Source: Sclerodactyla briareus
Taxonomy: Eukaryota > Echinodermata > Holothuroidea > Dendrochirotida > Sclerodactylidae
DNA: 64,000 nucleotides
Assembly: GCA_026419785.1 (NCBI GenBank)
Contig: JAODTK010003699.1
Span: 124,001-188,000, forward strand
Direction: 5' to 3'
Shown: in pieces, positions 1 to 11,284 of the stretch
Position numbering within the stretch: position 1 is the first letter of the stretch
Layout of the letters: each line of letters opens with the position of its first letter
The notes under the pieces: model-generated
Databases searched by the model: none
What the model was told of the DNA's origin: nothing
What the model saw: the letters and a program-made list of their open reading frames with translations, nothing else
Translations under genes and position numbers: made by a program

Positions 1-420
1 TCCCCACGTGTTACGAATCTGTCACTACATGGTCATTTCCCCATTCCGTAGTGGCGAATTTAGATTCGTCGATACGTATGCAAAGTCAATTGGCACGACA
101 TTATAACATCAGGGAAACATGCAAAAAAATTCGGCGTAGTGACAAATGTGTGACGAATCTGTTCTACATTGGTATATTTCCAATTCGCGTAGTGACGAAT
201 GCTTTTAAGCATAATATACTCACAAATGTTCGTTTTTCCCGAAAGCGTGCTCAGCACAGGCGAAATAAACTTGTTCTCTTAACGCTTGGACTATCACAGA
301 TGAGAAAAGTACCATTGCTTTACATTCGATACAACCATCTCGGATCCTGAAATCCTTTAAACGCGCGATTTCGCGAAACTGACTTTTTGCACATTCGTCA
401 CTACGCGAAACAGGGGACGA
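1..420. repeat. Repeated CGTAGTGACGAAT motif with inverted copies
   Basis: A short motif close to TTCGCGTAGTGACGAATG recurs at 43-60, 128-147 and 184-201. It returns in exact inverted orientation at 392-409 (18 bp, no mismatch to 184-201); a weaker inverted copy sits near 11-27. The pattern resembles the ends or internal repeats of a mobile element cut by the window edge. I see no supported coding region here, and the short open frames overlap each other on both strands. Confidence 0.5.
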
Positions 421-1435
421 CTTGACATGTCAATGGTTTAAACTGCAATATTGGTTTCAAATAGTGTCTGGCCGTTAAAATAGAGAAACTTCGTATAATG
501 ATTCATAGAACGATGTTGGAAAGTTTAGTTTTGTTTTGGAACATATTTGAAACATAAACATGTTCTCTACCTCTGCACTATCGGCCAGTGAGATTGTCAG
601 GGAATTCCCGGAAATCGATGAACGACTAATACCACTCGGGAGCCACGCGGGCGGGGGGCGGGCAATCGCTACATGAACCGATTCGAGAAAACGCCCTCCC
701 GCCCGCCCGCGTGCATGGAAACGGATCTATTGAAAGTTATGGTTATATATTCAGTCCGAGCTGCTGCGACCTATATTATGGACACTTGATAACATTCATA
801 CTGTATGCGTTGTGTATGTATGTGTATTAGGGCCCTTGGCGGGCTCTCATCTCGGAACTTAACCACTCGGCCGGCCGGCTAACTACCGGGCCAAGGTGAA
901 TTTGAATTCCGGTTTTCCGAGCCTTTATCAACAGCTCACGCGTGGTTGAAATGTTTACGCGAAACGCCTACTTTACGCGTAAAAGAAGCGTCCACGCGTA
1001 ACTAAAACCTTGGATTGTTTGTATTTTAGGCGAGTCACCCTGGCCTTAGTACTACTACGACATTTTGACAACACACCCTATGACAATGCACAGTAAGGCA
1101 TGGAAGCAAACTATGTCATCAGAAGCGTATATTCTCTACTCCAATGGAAATTTTACGCGTAATCTAATCGTCGACGCGAAAAGCCTTCAGACGTAACGCG
1201 CCAGCCCTTTAGGCGGTAGACCCACAGCGGCCAACCATAGCGGGCACGCGCACAAGCGCGAGTACCCGTATTCCATTCACGCGGGCGGGCTGGCGGGCGG
1301 GTGCCGCGTTTTAAACACAATCACGCACCTCTTGCTTCCCACCTTTAGTGGTGTAATCGCTATATAAGAACCTGTAGCCTACTATTATTCTTGTATTATT
1401 CTTTTGTCAATTACATTATTATTATTTTTTATCTT
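421..1435. other. CpG-rich stretch without a recognisable gene
   Basis: This stretch is richer in CpG than its surroundings. A GC hairpin has arms at 644-662 and 695-713 (CACGCGGGCGGG against its complement). Between about 938 and 1,195 there is a run of ACGCGT/ACGCGA motifs, several set in the palindrome TTTACGCGTAA. A second GCGGGCGGGCTGGCGGGCGGG block lies near 1,282. It could be a remnant CpG island or an element with GC-rich ends. I cannot identify a transcript on either side. Confidence 0.35.
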
Positions 1436-1438
1436 ATC

Positions 1439-2449
1439 ATGGGCGTAACCTTGGGACGGGGGGGACATGCTCCCCCCACTTCCAAAAGTTTTGGTGGGGG
1501 ATATCATATCGTTTGCACCCCCCCCCACTTTTCCGACCGTAATAAAAAAAGGCACATGCCCGATTGGTACATCACTATAAAACTGATTCAATCGCGTGGG
1601 AAAGTGTCGTAAGTCCACTAATTTCCCAGGTGCGGACCCCAGATGACGATCTGGACACGACTAGGGGCCGAAGTGGAAGGATTACCCATGTTCCATACCG
1701 GTTTCTCGAATTAAATCGAATAGCCAAAGTGTAATTTTTTTCAAAGTGTTCCCGCGCGCGCAATAATTGGCGTTTTCTTCAGGGCGTTGTAGGCTAAATA
1801 TGCGATTGTAATGCTTCGAATCATTGTATTCACTCGATTAATGTCAGAGCCTTGGGGGAAGGGACCCCCCCCCCGCCAATTTTCTAAATGAAACATTTGG
1901 CGGGAAATTCGTGGGGAAAATTTGGGAAAGAAAAAAGCAAGTGAAAAAAATGCCTGAATTTTTTGCAGACTTTTCGAGAAAATTCCCGGAGGAAAACATG
2001 CCCATCCTCCCTTTGTTCGCGCGCTTTCGCGCGCGCCGGTAGTTTCCAATGAGTGACTCTGATTCGGGTCCAAAGTTATGATCCCAATTTGATGGTCCCG
2101 TACGCCTATGGCTTTCCCTTGATCCCACCAGCGACCGTTCGGTAGACTCATGGATCCCACGCAAACAAAGCCAGCAGGAGTAGAACAAGGTAATAAAAAA
2201 ATACCATGTGTGATATTGGTAAATCATCTTAGAATGCACAATGACAACTTTTTTTGAAAGTCTTTCAATCAAATCAACATGTAGATGGGTGCTATTCAGC
2301 AGGGCAAGTGCCGTTTCGGCGATCTGGAGGAGTATGAAAATCTAATTTTTTGTACGCTTCCCTCAAACCGATGGTGGTGACTGCGGAATAGGATGGTCAT
2401 TTGCATTCGATGTGTCCCCCCACTTTTCAAAACGGTTCGACGCCCCTGA
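1439..2449. mobile_element. Possible non-autonomous hAT-like element
   Basis: The left end reads CATGGGCGTAACC followed by a run of G and then CCCCCCACTT. The right end, read in reverse complement, is CAGGGGCGTCGAACC followed by AAAAGTGGGGGGAC. Ends of the form CAGGGGCG are typical of hAT transposons. The flanks are ATT-rich on both sides, so a target duplication is only weakly visible (TATCTTAT against ATTATTAT). The interior encodes nothing I recognise; the minus-strand frames between 1,741 and 2,272 are low-complexity shadows. Family assignment is tentative. Confidence 0.35.
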
Positions 2450-3270
2450 TTATTATTATTTTTAGTATTATTATATTATTTATAATGTGTTTAATTAGCT
2501 GTCATAGCGTATGATTTTCTGGTGGGTAAGGTCTGCTGTGGTTGTGCTATTGTCTTGCGTAAGGCTAGTATTCCATAGATGCGTATGAGTATGTGAAAAA
2601 TCGCCAATTTACGTGAATGAACGGGGGACAGAGTAGGAATATGTCTATTTAGTTGCCAAAGTTGGAATGGTCCACAGAGGCAAAAACATATAAGAAAGAC
2701 AATAGCCCACACGGAATAGGCGAAATAAGCATAGGTACCAATGCTATACGGATGGCGATTCACCGCGAATGAATTCTATGGAATATTCTCCTTAAAAAAC
2801 CAATCAACGGAAATATGCATGGACTGCTGCATGGTTGGTCTTTTCGCCATAGACTAATAGTGTTCTCGTATGCGAATAAAACGTTCGTTTTGTGAATATG
2901 TGATGTTCAAATCCAGCCGGGACACACAGAAGTATATATGGAATCCAGGCCTAAGCTTTGTCCAGTTTTGTCTCGTTCTTTTGTTCTGCCCTCCGTGGGG
3001 CCGTGTTGCAGGTAGCCTTGGTATCTTTGGGTAGCATGTGTGGACCAGTATTGATTTTTTTCCGTAAGTGCGTTAGTGTGCTTGCTGATTGTGTTGGATT
3101 TTCTATCTTTCGGGTTTATAGTGTAGGCCTATCTTAGTTTTTCCTTCATCATTTGGACATAAATTGGATTCTTGTTTGGAAAGTGCGACGGAGGTCGAAA
3201 TAAAAAAGTTAGTGTAGTTTCTTTTTTTTTAATGAATAATCTTCTTATAAAAAGAAAAATGTTTTTTTTT
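2450..3270. other. No recognisable gene
   Basis: An ATT-rich patch (2,450-2,490) is followed by sequence without a domain I recognise and a poly-T tract near 3,260-3,277. The last few hundred bases may belong to the 5' part of the LINE that follows, but no homology to the other LINE copies is visible before about 3,328. Confidence 0.4.
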
Positions 3271-3327
3271 TTTTTTTCGGGTGGTTGGAGGATGTTGGAG
3301 TGGCTGGCAGGGGGGAATGCAGGGTGT

Positions 3328-5893
3328 GACGTTCGTGTTTCGGGGAAGGAGGGATTCTTTTCGCTAAGGATGGCCTCACCTTATGGTACTGGGGCCTCGA
3401 TGTTAGAGAAGTGTGTTTAGTCGGTGTGGAAGGGTGTTAAACTAGAATCGGGGGCAAGGGCATCAGGTTCCACTACGGACGGGGTTGTAAATAGTAGTCA
3501 TCGCAGTGTTACTAGGCCAGGGGCAAGCTAAAGACTATTTGCGATAGGCAATTAGCAAGCTGATTCTTTATCAGCTAATGTTCAAAGTATCAAGAGAATT
3601 AATTTGATGAGTTCCGAATTTTGGTCCAGGGACGGAAAAGCCTGAAGTAGTTGGAATAACAGAGTCTTTGCTACTAAACGTAATTTTTCAGCCGCCAGTT
3701 AACGTCCATTGTTAGGTTGCTTATAGGAATCGGACAGATACTCTCGTGACATTGGGGGTTGGAGTTTTGTTGTATGTGCAGGCTGATGAATAGCATTGAG
3801 CGATCAGATATTGGTGTTAGTTATGTCAATTCGGTTTTGGTCGTGAAATTCCGTCCAACGCTTTAGGTATTCCCAAGATCCTTTAGTCGGGGTGTTGTAT
3901 ATCGTTCTCCCAAAGCTTGAGAGCAATAACTCGTTTTTACATGCTTTTCAAAGTTCCCAGTAAGCGTACAATTATCATGGGTGATTCCATTTATCCGGAT
4001 ATTTCTTGGTCTAGTGGTAGTAGTGGTACGGCACGGTTCTGCCTTTTACTGTCACCCAAAGATATGTTTCCCTTCGCAGCATGTTTCATTTCCTACTAGG
4101 TAGCATAATATCTTAGATTTAGTTTCGGAGTAGTGACCAGGTTTCCGTGGATAATGAAGTTTTGGTAAGTTTGGGGCAAGTGAGCAAGATTTAACGCTTT
4201 CGAGTGTCTGCTTGTTCTGTCAATACTCCACAGATCGTTGAGCTAGTTCCTGGTTTCTCGAGGGCGATATGGATGCATTTCTGGGTTTGGAGTAATGGAG
4301 ATGGTCTAATTCCTTAGGAAAGTTGAAATGCTGAGGCTCCTGGAAGGGTTCTTTGGCAAAGTTAACGAGGTTAATGGAAAGTTATATTTCTTGGAAAAAG
4401 CGTCGCACTAAGAACAAAAGTCCTTCGTGGATGAAAAGGGAGGTGGTTTCTGGCCGTTAAACGTAAAGAGAATCTTCAGCGACTCGTATGTGCACGGGTT
4501 CTTTGTTTGATTTCGTTTCAAAGTTCAGCAGAGGCAAACGTTTAGTTTCTCAAGGGGCTAAGACTCGATTTCGAGAGGCAGATTGCTCTAATTATAGAGG
4601 ATATATCCTCGTGGTTTTTCTCTGATGTTAGGGGGTAAGCAGAAAGTGAAGGACGCCCTTGGTCACTGTCGGTCCCGATTCAGGTAATACAACAACAATT
4701 AGACAGGAGATGGCTCTTAGACGTCGTCTTATAAACTATTTTTCGTCAGGTATCCCAAGGAGGAAAGGAAAACTTGGAAATTTCAATGACTCTGTGGTAG
4801 GTTGCCTCATAAAACTATCGGAATATAAAGTTTCACCCTGATTTGGATAAAGGAGGAACTGCAGAAGACTCAAAAGTGGTAAGGCTCCCGGTCCCGATGG
4901 AGGTTTACCCCTTTGGTTGAAGTGCGGTGCATTCCCGAGTTTGAAAAGTTGCAGACTGCAAAGACGATACCAAGTTGTCTCGGGAGGTCGGTTCGAACGG
5001 TGATTGAAGTTTGCAATTGTTTAAAGGAGTCTGATATAATCCCAAATGGTCTTGTCGATTGGCAACGTTTTTTCAATGCCGCTAAGTGCAAAGTTATGCA
5101 TTGTTGGTTTCTACAAGCGCAACGTTCTTCTAAAGTTGAATGGGCGAAATATTTCAACAGGTGAATTCAGCAGAAAAGACAAGGATCTAGTGTCATTTTG
5201 ATTCTTCTATGGAAACCTTCTAGCAGCAGTGATGCTGAAGCTGCAGGACAGGTAACGGGATTAGTGGCTTGATTAGACGTCACTTCATTGTTTCCTCGAT
5301 AAAGATATTGTTTTCGGTTGTTTACGCAGCTGGTGAGACCTCACTGGAATTATGTCCCAAGTATGGAATCCATATTTCTCAAAGGACAAGCAGTTATTGA
5401 AAACGGTCCGTCGAAGGCCCTAGATTAATTCAATCTCTAATGATTGTACCTTACAAAGAAAGATAAGGGTCTCGATTTAACGTCGATGGAACTACGACGA
5501 ATTCCTGGTGATTGTGATTCAGGTTTTTAAAACTATTCATGGTTTCGGAGGGCCTTTCCTTCGGCTATTTCTTTGAGTTTTTCCCATAGTTTACCACCAG
5601 TAGGGGTCCTTTTCTCAAGCCTCGTGGCAAACGCTGCAGGTTGAACATTCGAAATATTCTTCTCCCAGAGTGTTATTAAATGAGTGAAGAGCTTTCCACC
5701 CTGAAGATGTTGTTCTGTCAAGATGTGAATCGCATTCAAGCAGTCTGATTTATTTTCACGAATTGTGGGCGAAATTCTCTTCAGCATCTGGGTTGGTTCC
5801 TTCTCTTTTGGATGCTGTGGCTTCGGGGTCTCTCATTATGATTGTGGTCCTCCTGCTGACTCTTAATCACTAAACTAAACCAACTAAACTAAA
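3328..5893 (+). mobile_element. CR1-like LINE, decayed (ORF1 end, endonuclease, RT, 3' tail)
   Basis: This is a non-LTR retrotransposon relic. From 3,328 to 3,420 the frame reads DVRVSGKEGFFS...GTGASML and stops. That resembles the end of the SGNH/GDSL esterase domain known from ORF1 of CR1 elements. An endonuclease segment follows near 3,930-4,030 (TIIMGDSIYPDISWSSGSS; the usual motif is GDFN). RT motif SGKAPGPDG is at about 4,873-4,902, and the palm and C-terminal parts run to about 5,800 with many frameshifts and stops. The 3' end carries ACTAAACTAAAC repeats that run into an ACT/AAT microsatellite. The 5' section is homologous to the minus-strand LINE at 51.4-55.2 kb. The element is not functional. 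The clade call (CR1 rather than L2 or Rex) is inference. Confidence 0.8.
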
Positions 5894-6062
5894 CTATTAT
5901 TATTACTAACTACTACTGACTAGCTACTACTACTAACTACTACTACTAACTACTACTACTACTAATAATAATAATAATAATAATAATAATATAATAATAA
6001 TCATACTATAATAATAAAATAATAATATTATTATTATTAATATTATTATTATTATTACATTC
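5868..6062 (+). repeat. ACTAAAC tail and ACT/AAT microsatellite of the LINE
   Basis: The LINE 3' end repeats ACTAAACTAAAC, then (ACT)n-like and (AAT)n/(ATT)n runs follow to about 6,062. The same ACTAAAC to ATT transition marks the 3' ends at 36.17 kb and, inverted, at 51.42 kb. This makes it a family-specific tail rather than chance. Confidence 0.8.
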
Positions 6063-8985
6063 TTATTATTATTATCAAACAACCGGACGATAGGCCTAGG
6101 CTACTCTAGTGTTTGAACCTAAACGAAAACACCGGTGTTTCGTTTCTTAGAACCAGTGTTCTAATGTCAACGATAGCGCCTGAACCACTATTAAACTTCA
6201 CAATTGACAGGTTTTCGGTTTTGTACCCCTGAGAAGGAAGCGACACATACCAGATGGATCACATCAAGCAGTCTTAACCATAGAGCTCATGTTTTACATG
6301 GGGAACATACTACCAAGAATGACTTGGTCCTGCATGCAGACCTGGTTGGGTTAAGATGTTTAAAAGGGAAAATGTTCAAAACACCGAAATGTTCATAAAT
6401 TCTCTCATTTTTTCCAAGATTTACACTTATCAACACCGCAAAACCAAGGTTTCATGTTACTATTGGTTGACGAATTTGTCCATTTTATGTATTTCATCCA
6501 TGATTTGAATTTCGTTACCTTTCACCAAAACTCGTTAACCTGATCGTAATGAACTTAATAGTGAGAGTGTTGCTGGTTATGACCATTTATATGTTAGCTC
6601 TTGGGACCGGCAAACTACTGCATAGCCACCTCTCTAATATGCTTTTTCAGATTCTGCCTTTACTGATCCGATAGAGATCCAGGGGCGTGGCTATCCATTC
6701 TCGGTCCTTGGGTGGGGAGGAAATCCCTCTCCTACCTCCTCCCCCTACCCGTGATAGAAATTTCCTCCAGGAATTCCGCCGGAGCCGTCGCCGTGCAATT
6801 GATAGTGTTGTTCAGACTTCTCATTCTAGAGAAATGAAAACAGTCACTACCGAGTTGTACTACGGAGTTTCCTACAAAGACTATGTAAGCGGAGCACTAT
6901 CGTCGGTTGCGCGTAGAGCTTCAAAACTTCTCGTTATACAATCTCTCTGGACAGCCTATTAACCTCGCAAGCTTAAAGCTTGAAAAAGCCTATGGATTCT
7001 GATCTCTCGCCTGCACTTCTCAATGAAGACGGTTGCTTTTGCATATTCTTGTACAAACATGCAATCGTTTTGAGGTCATAGGTCAGCCCTGGATAGGTTT
7101 TAGTATTTCCTGTGAGAGGAAAACGACTGGGCCGTTTTGTCGGGGGTATGGGCGATCCAATGTGGTAAAATACAAATTACTTACTGCTCGTTCCTGGCCT
7201 GCCTGAAAAAAAAAAAAAAAAAAAAAAAAAACCTTGGACTGATGACTGAACACTGTGACCAATGACTTATTTTTCCAAACACCAAAACTCATGTTGGGGG
7301 CACACGGGATGGGGTGGGGGAAGCCCCACCCAAGGCGAATTTGTGACGCGATATGGGGAAACTGTGTCGTAGTCACTGTACGAACCTTCTCCTTGCTCAT
7401 ATTAACCCCGCTCCCCCACTTCCTGGTTACCTTTTTCTCTCTTCTCCATCATTTATCCTTCTCTCCTATTTCATATCCTCTCTTTTTCTTCTCCTTCCTC
7501 TCCCCGCCATTCCTCCCATCGGGAAACTATACCGGCATTTCCTCCTGCTTTCTCCACCCCCCCACGGAACAGGTGAAATTGCGGCTCCGCGAACGCTCGT
7601 TGCCACGCATACAATGCCAGGCATATAAATTGCAAACGGTTGATCACCAAGATTTCTTCTCCCAAGTAACAATGAAAACCATAGTTCCACCATGAGTTAT
7701 TCAAGGTCCTCTATGTGCAAATATTTGCCAGACAGTGTCCATTTTGTAATTTTTGCAGAAACATATGGCAATTCGATACATGTTCCATAACTTAATTATG
7801 TGGCTATAGTAATTAGGGCAATATTTTCTTGTTTCTCATTCTCACGATGGTATCGGTTCAGAGATCCGGGTTTTTTTCATGATCTCAAACCAACCAGAGA
7901 TCGGTTGCAACAATGCCTCTATATCATCGCCATCAACAGTTATACCAGTGATGGCACCTGAATTCTCCAACCAGGAGGGTTAACCGCAGCGACTCGTCAA
8001 GTGACAGCAAAATTACCCCCACAAGCGTCTCTATCTTGGTTGCTTTCTGCAGTCTCGTCGAAATCAGTGCCGTTTCCGTTACGGGGATGTACAACGCGAA
8101 TTTTATCTCCGATCACTTTGTCACCATCTTTGTTGAGTGAGACCTTTGTCAGCCGCCCTACTGGTAAATTCTCTCCGTAATACACTAGTTCATTGTGTTT
8201 AGTGTCGGGACTGGAATGATTTCCATCGGAGGAATGGCATAGCGGTATCGGTGGCGCTTGCATGCAATCATTATTCCGGTTCAAATTTCAGGTTCCCTAC
8301 AGACGTTTTTCCCACTAGATGGTTGAATTGCAGTTGCTATGGTGACGGTCCCTTGGATCTCACTTCATGGTTCCGCTGTAATTCATGGAATTGTGCATGG
8401 GTTCCTGGGGTTTTTTTGGGGGATTCACTACGTCTCGTCGGTCGTGTTGAGCAGTCACGTTGTGGCTCCGCATCTCTCTGAGTTTCGAGTACGGGTCGAT
8501 TCACTTTCCGTCCTTTTCGGAGGGCATACGAAGGAAAAACTGTTCTCTGCAGTGTCTAACACTGTTAGCACTATGCATTATTGCTCGACATGATCTCGGT
8601 CCCGACAGCCGTTTGGTATGGTTACACCCTCGCTATCATCTGAGCACTCGATAAGAGACGCTTGTTAATCTCCGTTGCCTTACGACGTTCAATATGACCA
8701 TGTTCCTTGATGTCTCTAACTTGGCTTCCTGAACCTGCAAAATTCAAACATCAATACTCTGAAATGAAATAACGGTACAACGGTAGGGCTGTATTACGGC
8801 TGTACCAGTACGTTATTGCCGCACCGCCACGGAGGGATTCCATGGCAAGACTTCTTTCTGAAGAACAAACGTTCAATACCCATGAGCTGCCTGAGTAAGA
8901 CAGAAGTCAAGAAGGAGAAATCCTCATGAATGACCGTTAAATCACTACCACAACCTTAAAGGCAATAAACAGAACTTGAAGAACA
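6063..8985. other. No convincing gene; poly-A and C/T-rich tracts
   Basis: I see no supported exon. A hAT-like terminus (CAGGGGCGTGGCTATCC) starts at about 6,682, with no clear partner end. A 27-base poly-A run lies at 7,206-7,232. A CT-rich stretch around 7,400-7,560 opens spurious frames on both strands. The open frames at 7,997-8,284 (minus) and 8,251-8,654 (plus) have no motif I recognise. Confidence 0.4.
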
Positions 8986-8989
8986 TGCC

Positions 8990-9400
8990 CACAATTCCCG
9001 AGGTATAGCCACGCTTACCAAACAGCATTTTCTCGGACGCTGGTTCCACTCATCAATCATCTCTTTGAGAGCCACAATTCTTCGATCTCTAACCTGCGAC
9101 GTTTGCCACAAGCTTGATACAATGACCCTAATGTGTACATTATAAAATTCCTACAGAAGTCTTCGAAGGGAAGGCATGGAATCCATGGACAATTTGGAAC
9201 CTATAATTTCCTCTAATTCAGCCTTAGCTCCGAAAGGAATCAAACCCGAGACCTTCAATCTTTCCCTCATACGGCAATCTCGTCACCCCTGATTTAATCT
9301 CGTAGCCCTCCTTTGACCGTTCTCAATTAGCAACTCATCTTTCGGGAAATAAGGATGCCACGCCTGTACGTAATACTCCAGTCAGGTGAGGTCTTTAATC
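8990..9400 (-). mobile_element. CR1-like LINE 3' fragment
   Basis: The minus strand, read from 9,400 downward, gives YYVQAWHPYFPKDELLIEN, then QRRATRL and further on EWNQRP. This is the C-terminal part of a CR1-type reverse transcriptase ORF (the region after the palm that includes the QRRATR motif). The frame is broken several times. An ATT/AGT-rich patch sits just upstream at 9,450-9,535. Only the last ~400 bp of the element is recognisable, so it is either 5' truncated or decayed. Confidence 0.7.
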
Positions 9401-9439
9401 AACTGTTTGACCACCTCACAGCATATCTTTATGAGACAA

Positions 9440-9540
9440 ATGAAATAACTCATATTATTATTATTAATTAGTAGTAGTATTAGTAGTAAAGTGGTAGTAG
9501 TAGTACATATTATTATATCATCTATTACAATATTACAGAA
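9440..9540. repeat. ATT/AGT-rich microsatellite
   Basis: Imperfect (ATT)n and (AGT)n repeats flank the 5' edge of the LINE fragment. Confidence 0.7.
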
Positions 9541-10790
9541 CCTCAAAGGATGCTCATCATCGAAACATCATCTGAAATTGTTCTACGAATACATTCCCGA
9601 AACCTCAGCGCTTGTCAATTATGTACCACTGCTATATCTTATGTCGGGTCCTCGTTGGTTTACTTACTCCCTGGCTGCCGAAAGGGTCTTTCCATCCATT
9701 CGAGTGACTTTAATTAATCGTATCTTCTCTTCCAGAGACTTCCCATTCCTATGGGCGAGTATTATATCATTTATTCGCATCATTCATTTTATTTTTCCAC
9801 ATTAATGAATTTTAACATAGGATAAGGTGGGGTAATATGAACACGGGGCGAACAGGTCGATATTCTAGACAGATGGAATAGATGGCGCTGTACCCGCTCC
9901 ACGACAGGTTGCCACTGATGCCAATATGACAACCAACTGACAGTACGCAGAATTTGCTGATTAATCCTGTAAAAGAGGTGAAAAACAGGAGTGAAAAATT
10001 CGACTTTACGCATGGGTCATTTCTGGCAAACTCGGAGAGTATGCATATCGTAAAATCATGGTTTGTGGATATAATAATATGTATGAATGTCTGCAATGTT
10101 CTCAGTAAAATGACATACACATGCATGGAAGTCCATGGCTTTATTTTGGAAACATCAGGGGGGTAAAACCATTGTGAAGGGTTGGGGGAGGGGGGGGGGG
10201 TGGGGGGGGGTATGGCAAATGTCGTTCGGTATCGCCCCGCATGTCACTCATGTAACATACCTTCCAAAAGACAGTGAATACCTCGCATTGCCGTGGTAGT
10301 TGTATTAGTTTATGTGTCAAGTGTATCTGTATCGCAGTTAATGCAACTACTGTAAAAAGAAAATCGTCCAGTTGTTTGACAAGACCCTGACGTTTTGACC
10401 AACCAAATACGTATGTTGGCCTATGTTGTTCTTTCTTTATCCTTCATATGTTCAGTGGTCACGGTCAGGTATCTGTCATGTGACTATATCTTGTATGTTT
10501 GGTCACTTTTCCATATCTTGTTTGTATGAAGTATCCAGAGGTCACTGTTCGTTATTCGATACCTAATATCGTCTGTGCAATTTAGCTCAGTTGTACACAT
10601 GCTGTTAGTTCATATATTCTATCACATGACGTTGGCTTCTTTTTATCTCGGTTTAACAAAAGGCCTTCAGAATTATACCCCACCTTCTCCTACACAGACA
10701 GATATATGATATACTGCGAATAAATTTCCTCATTGAATACTACAATTTTTAGCACTTATCTACATGTGGAAGAAATGAAATTGGCAGAAG
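9541..10790. other. No recognisable gene
   Basis: This is unique-looking AT-rich sequence with a long poly-G tract near 10,185-10,210. Opposing open frames between 9,789 and 10,166 show no domain or splice context that I can support. Confidence 0.4.
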
Positions 10791-10799
10791 CTGAAACTA

Positions 10800-11275
10800 A
10801 CTGACATCGATGAAAAAAACACCTCTAAATCATCGACATACTGAATAATTTGAATTCCCTAGGCAAAAGTTAAAAGTATACCTCTTGGCCTATCACTGAA
10901 TAGAGAATGAGGGGCAGAATACCCGCACAAAGAATAAACAGATAGGTACTGAGTGGGCAACCTTGTGTTCGGCTCTATTAACAGGGGAAAATCGGGTGAA
11001 AATTGTGCTTTGGGGCAGAGAGCAGCGCTACAGCTATTATAAAAGGGGCCGACCAAAGATTGAAGCCATCACTGAAACCGGAATAAAGATTGGGAATAGG
11101 GTCGCAATCCAACGATCGAACGCATTATCTAAATCGGCTATGATATGGATCGTTTCACACTCTCAGTTAACCCTAGAACGGAACGGATGTCTTGCCTTAC
11201 AAATTTATCCGGAGGAAATCGTATTTGAATATACTCCAAAATATCATTCAAAATAGCTTGAGCCGATCCGCAACC
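10800..11275 (-). mobile_element. L1/Tx1-like LINE reverse transcriptase fragment
   Basis: On the minus strand the translation, in shifting frames, contains ADLDNAFDR (the palm A-box region, usually ADxEKAFD). It also contains FIIAVALLSAP (usually YNNCSSA) and RTQGCPLSTYLFILCAGIL (usually GxRQGCPLSPxLFxLxxE, motif B). The order and spacing match an L1/Tx1-type reverse transcriptase rather than the CR1 copies elsewhere in the window. Stops and frameshifts are frequent. No endonuclease or 3' tail is visible, so this is an internal fragment. Confidence 0.7.
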
Positions 11276-11284
11276 GCCTCTGCT

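Noticed and set aside
2491-2763. 90-codon minus-strand frame as a small membrane protein
   Set aside because: Hydrophobic runs occur but there is no splice context, conservation clue or neighbouring exon.
7255-7695. 146-codon open frame
   Set aside because: Driven by a C/T-rich tract; overlapping frames on both strands and no recognised motif.
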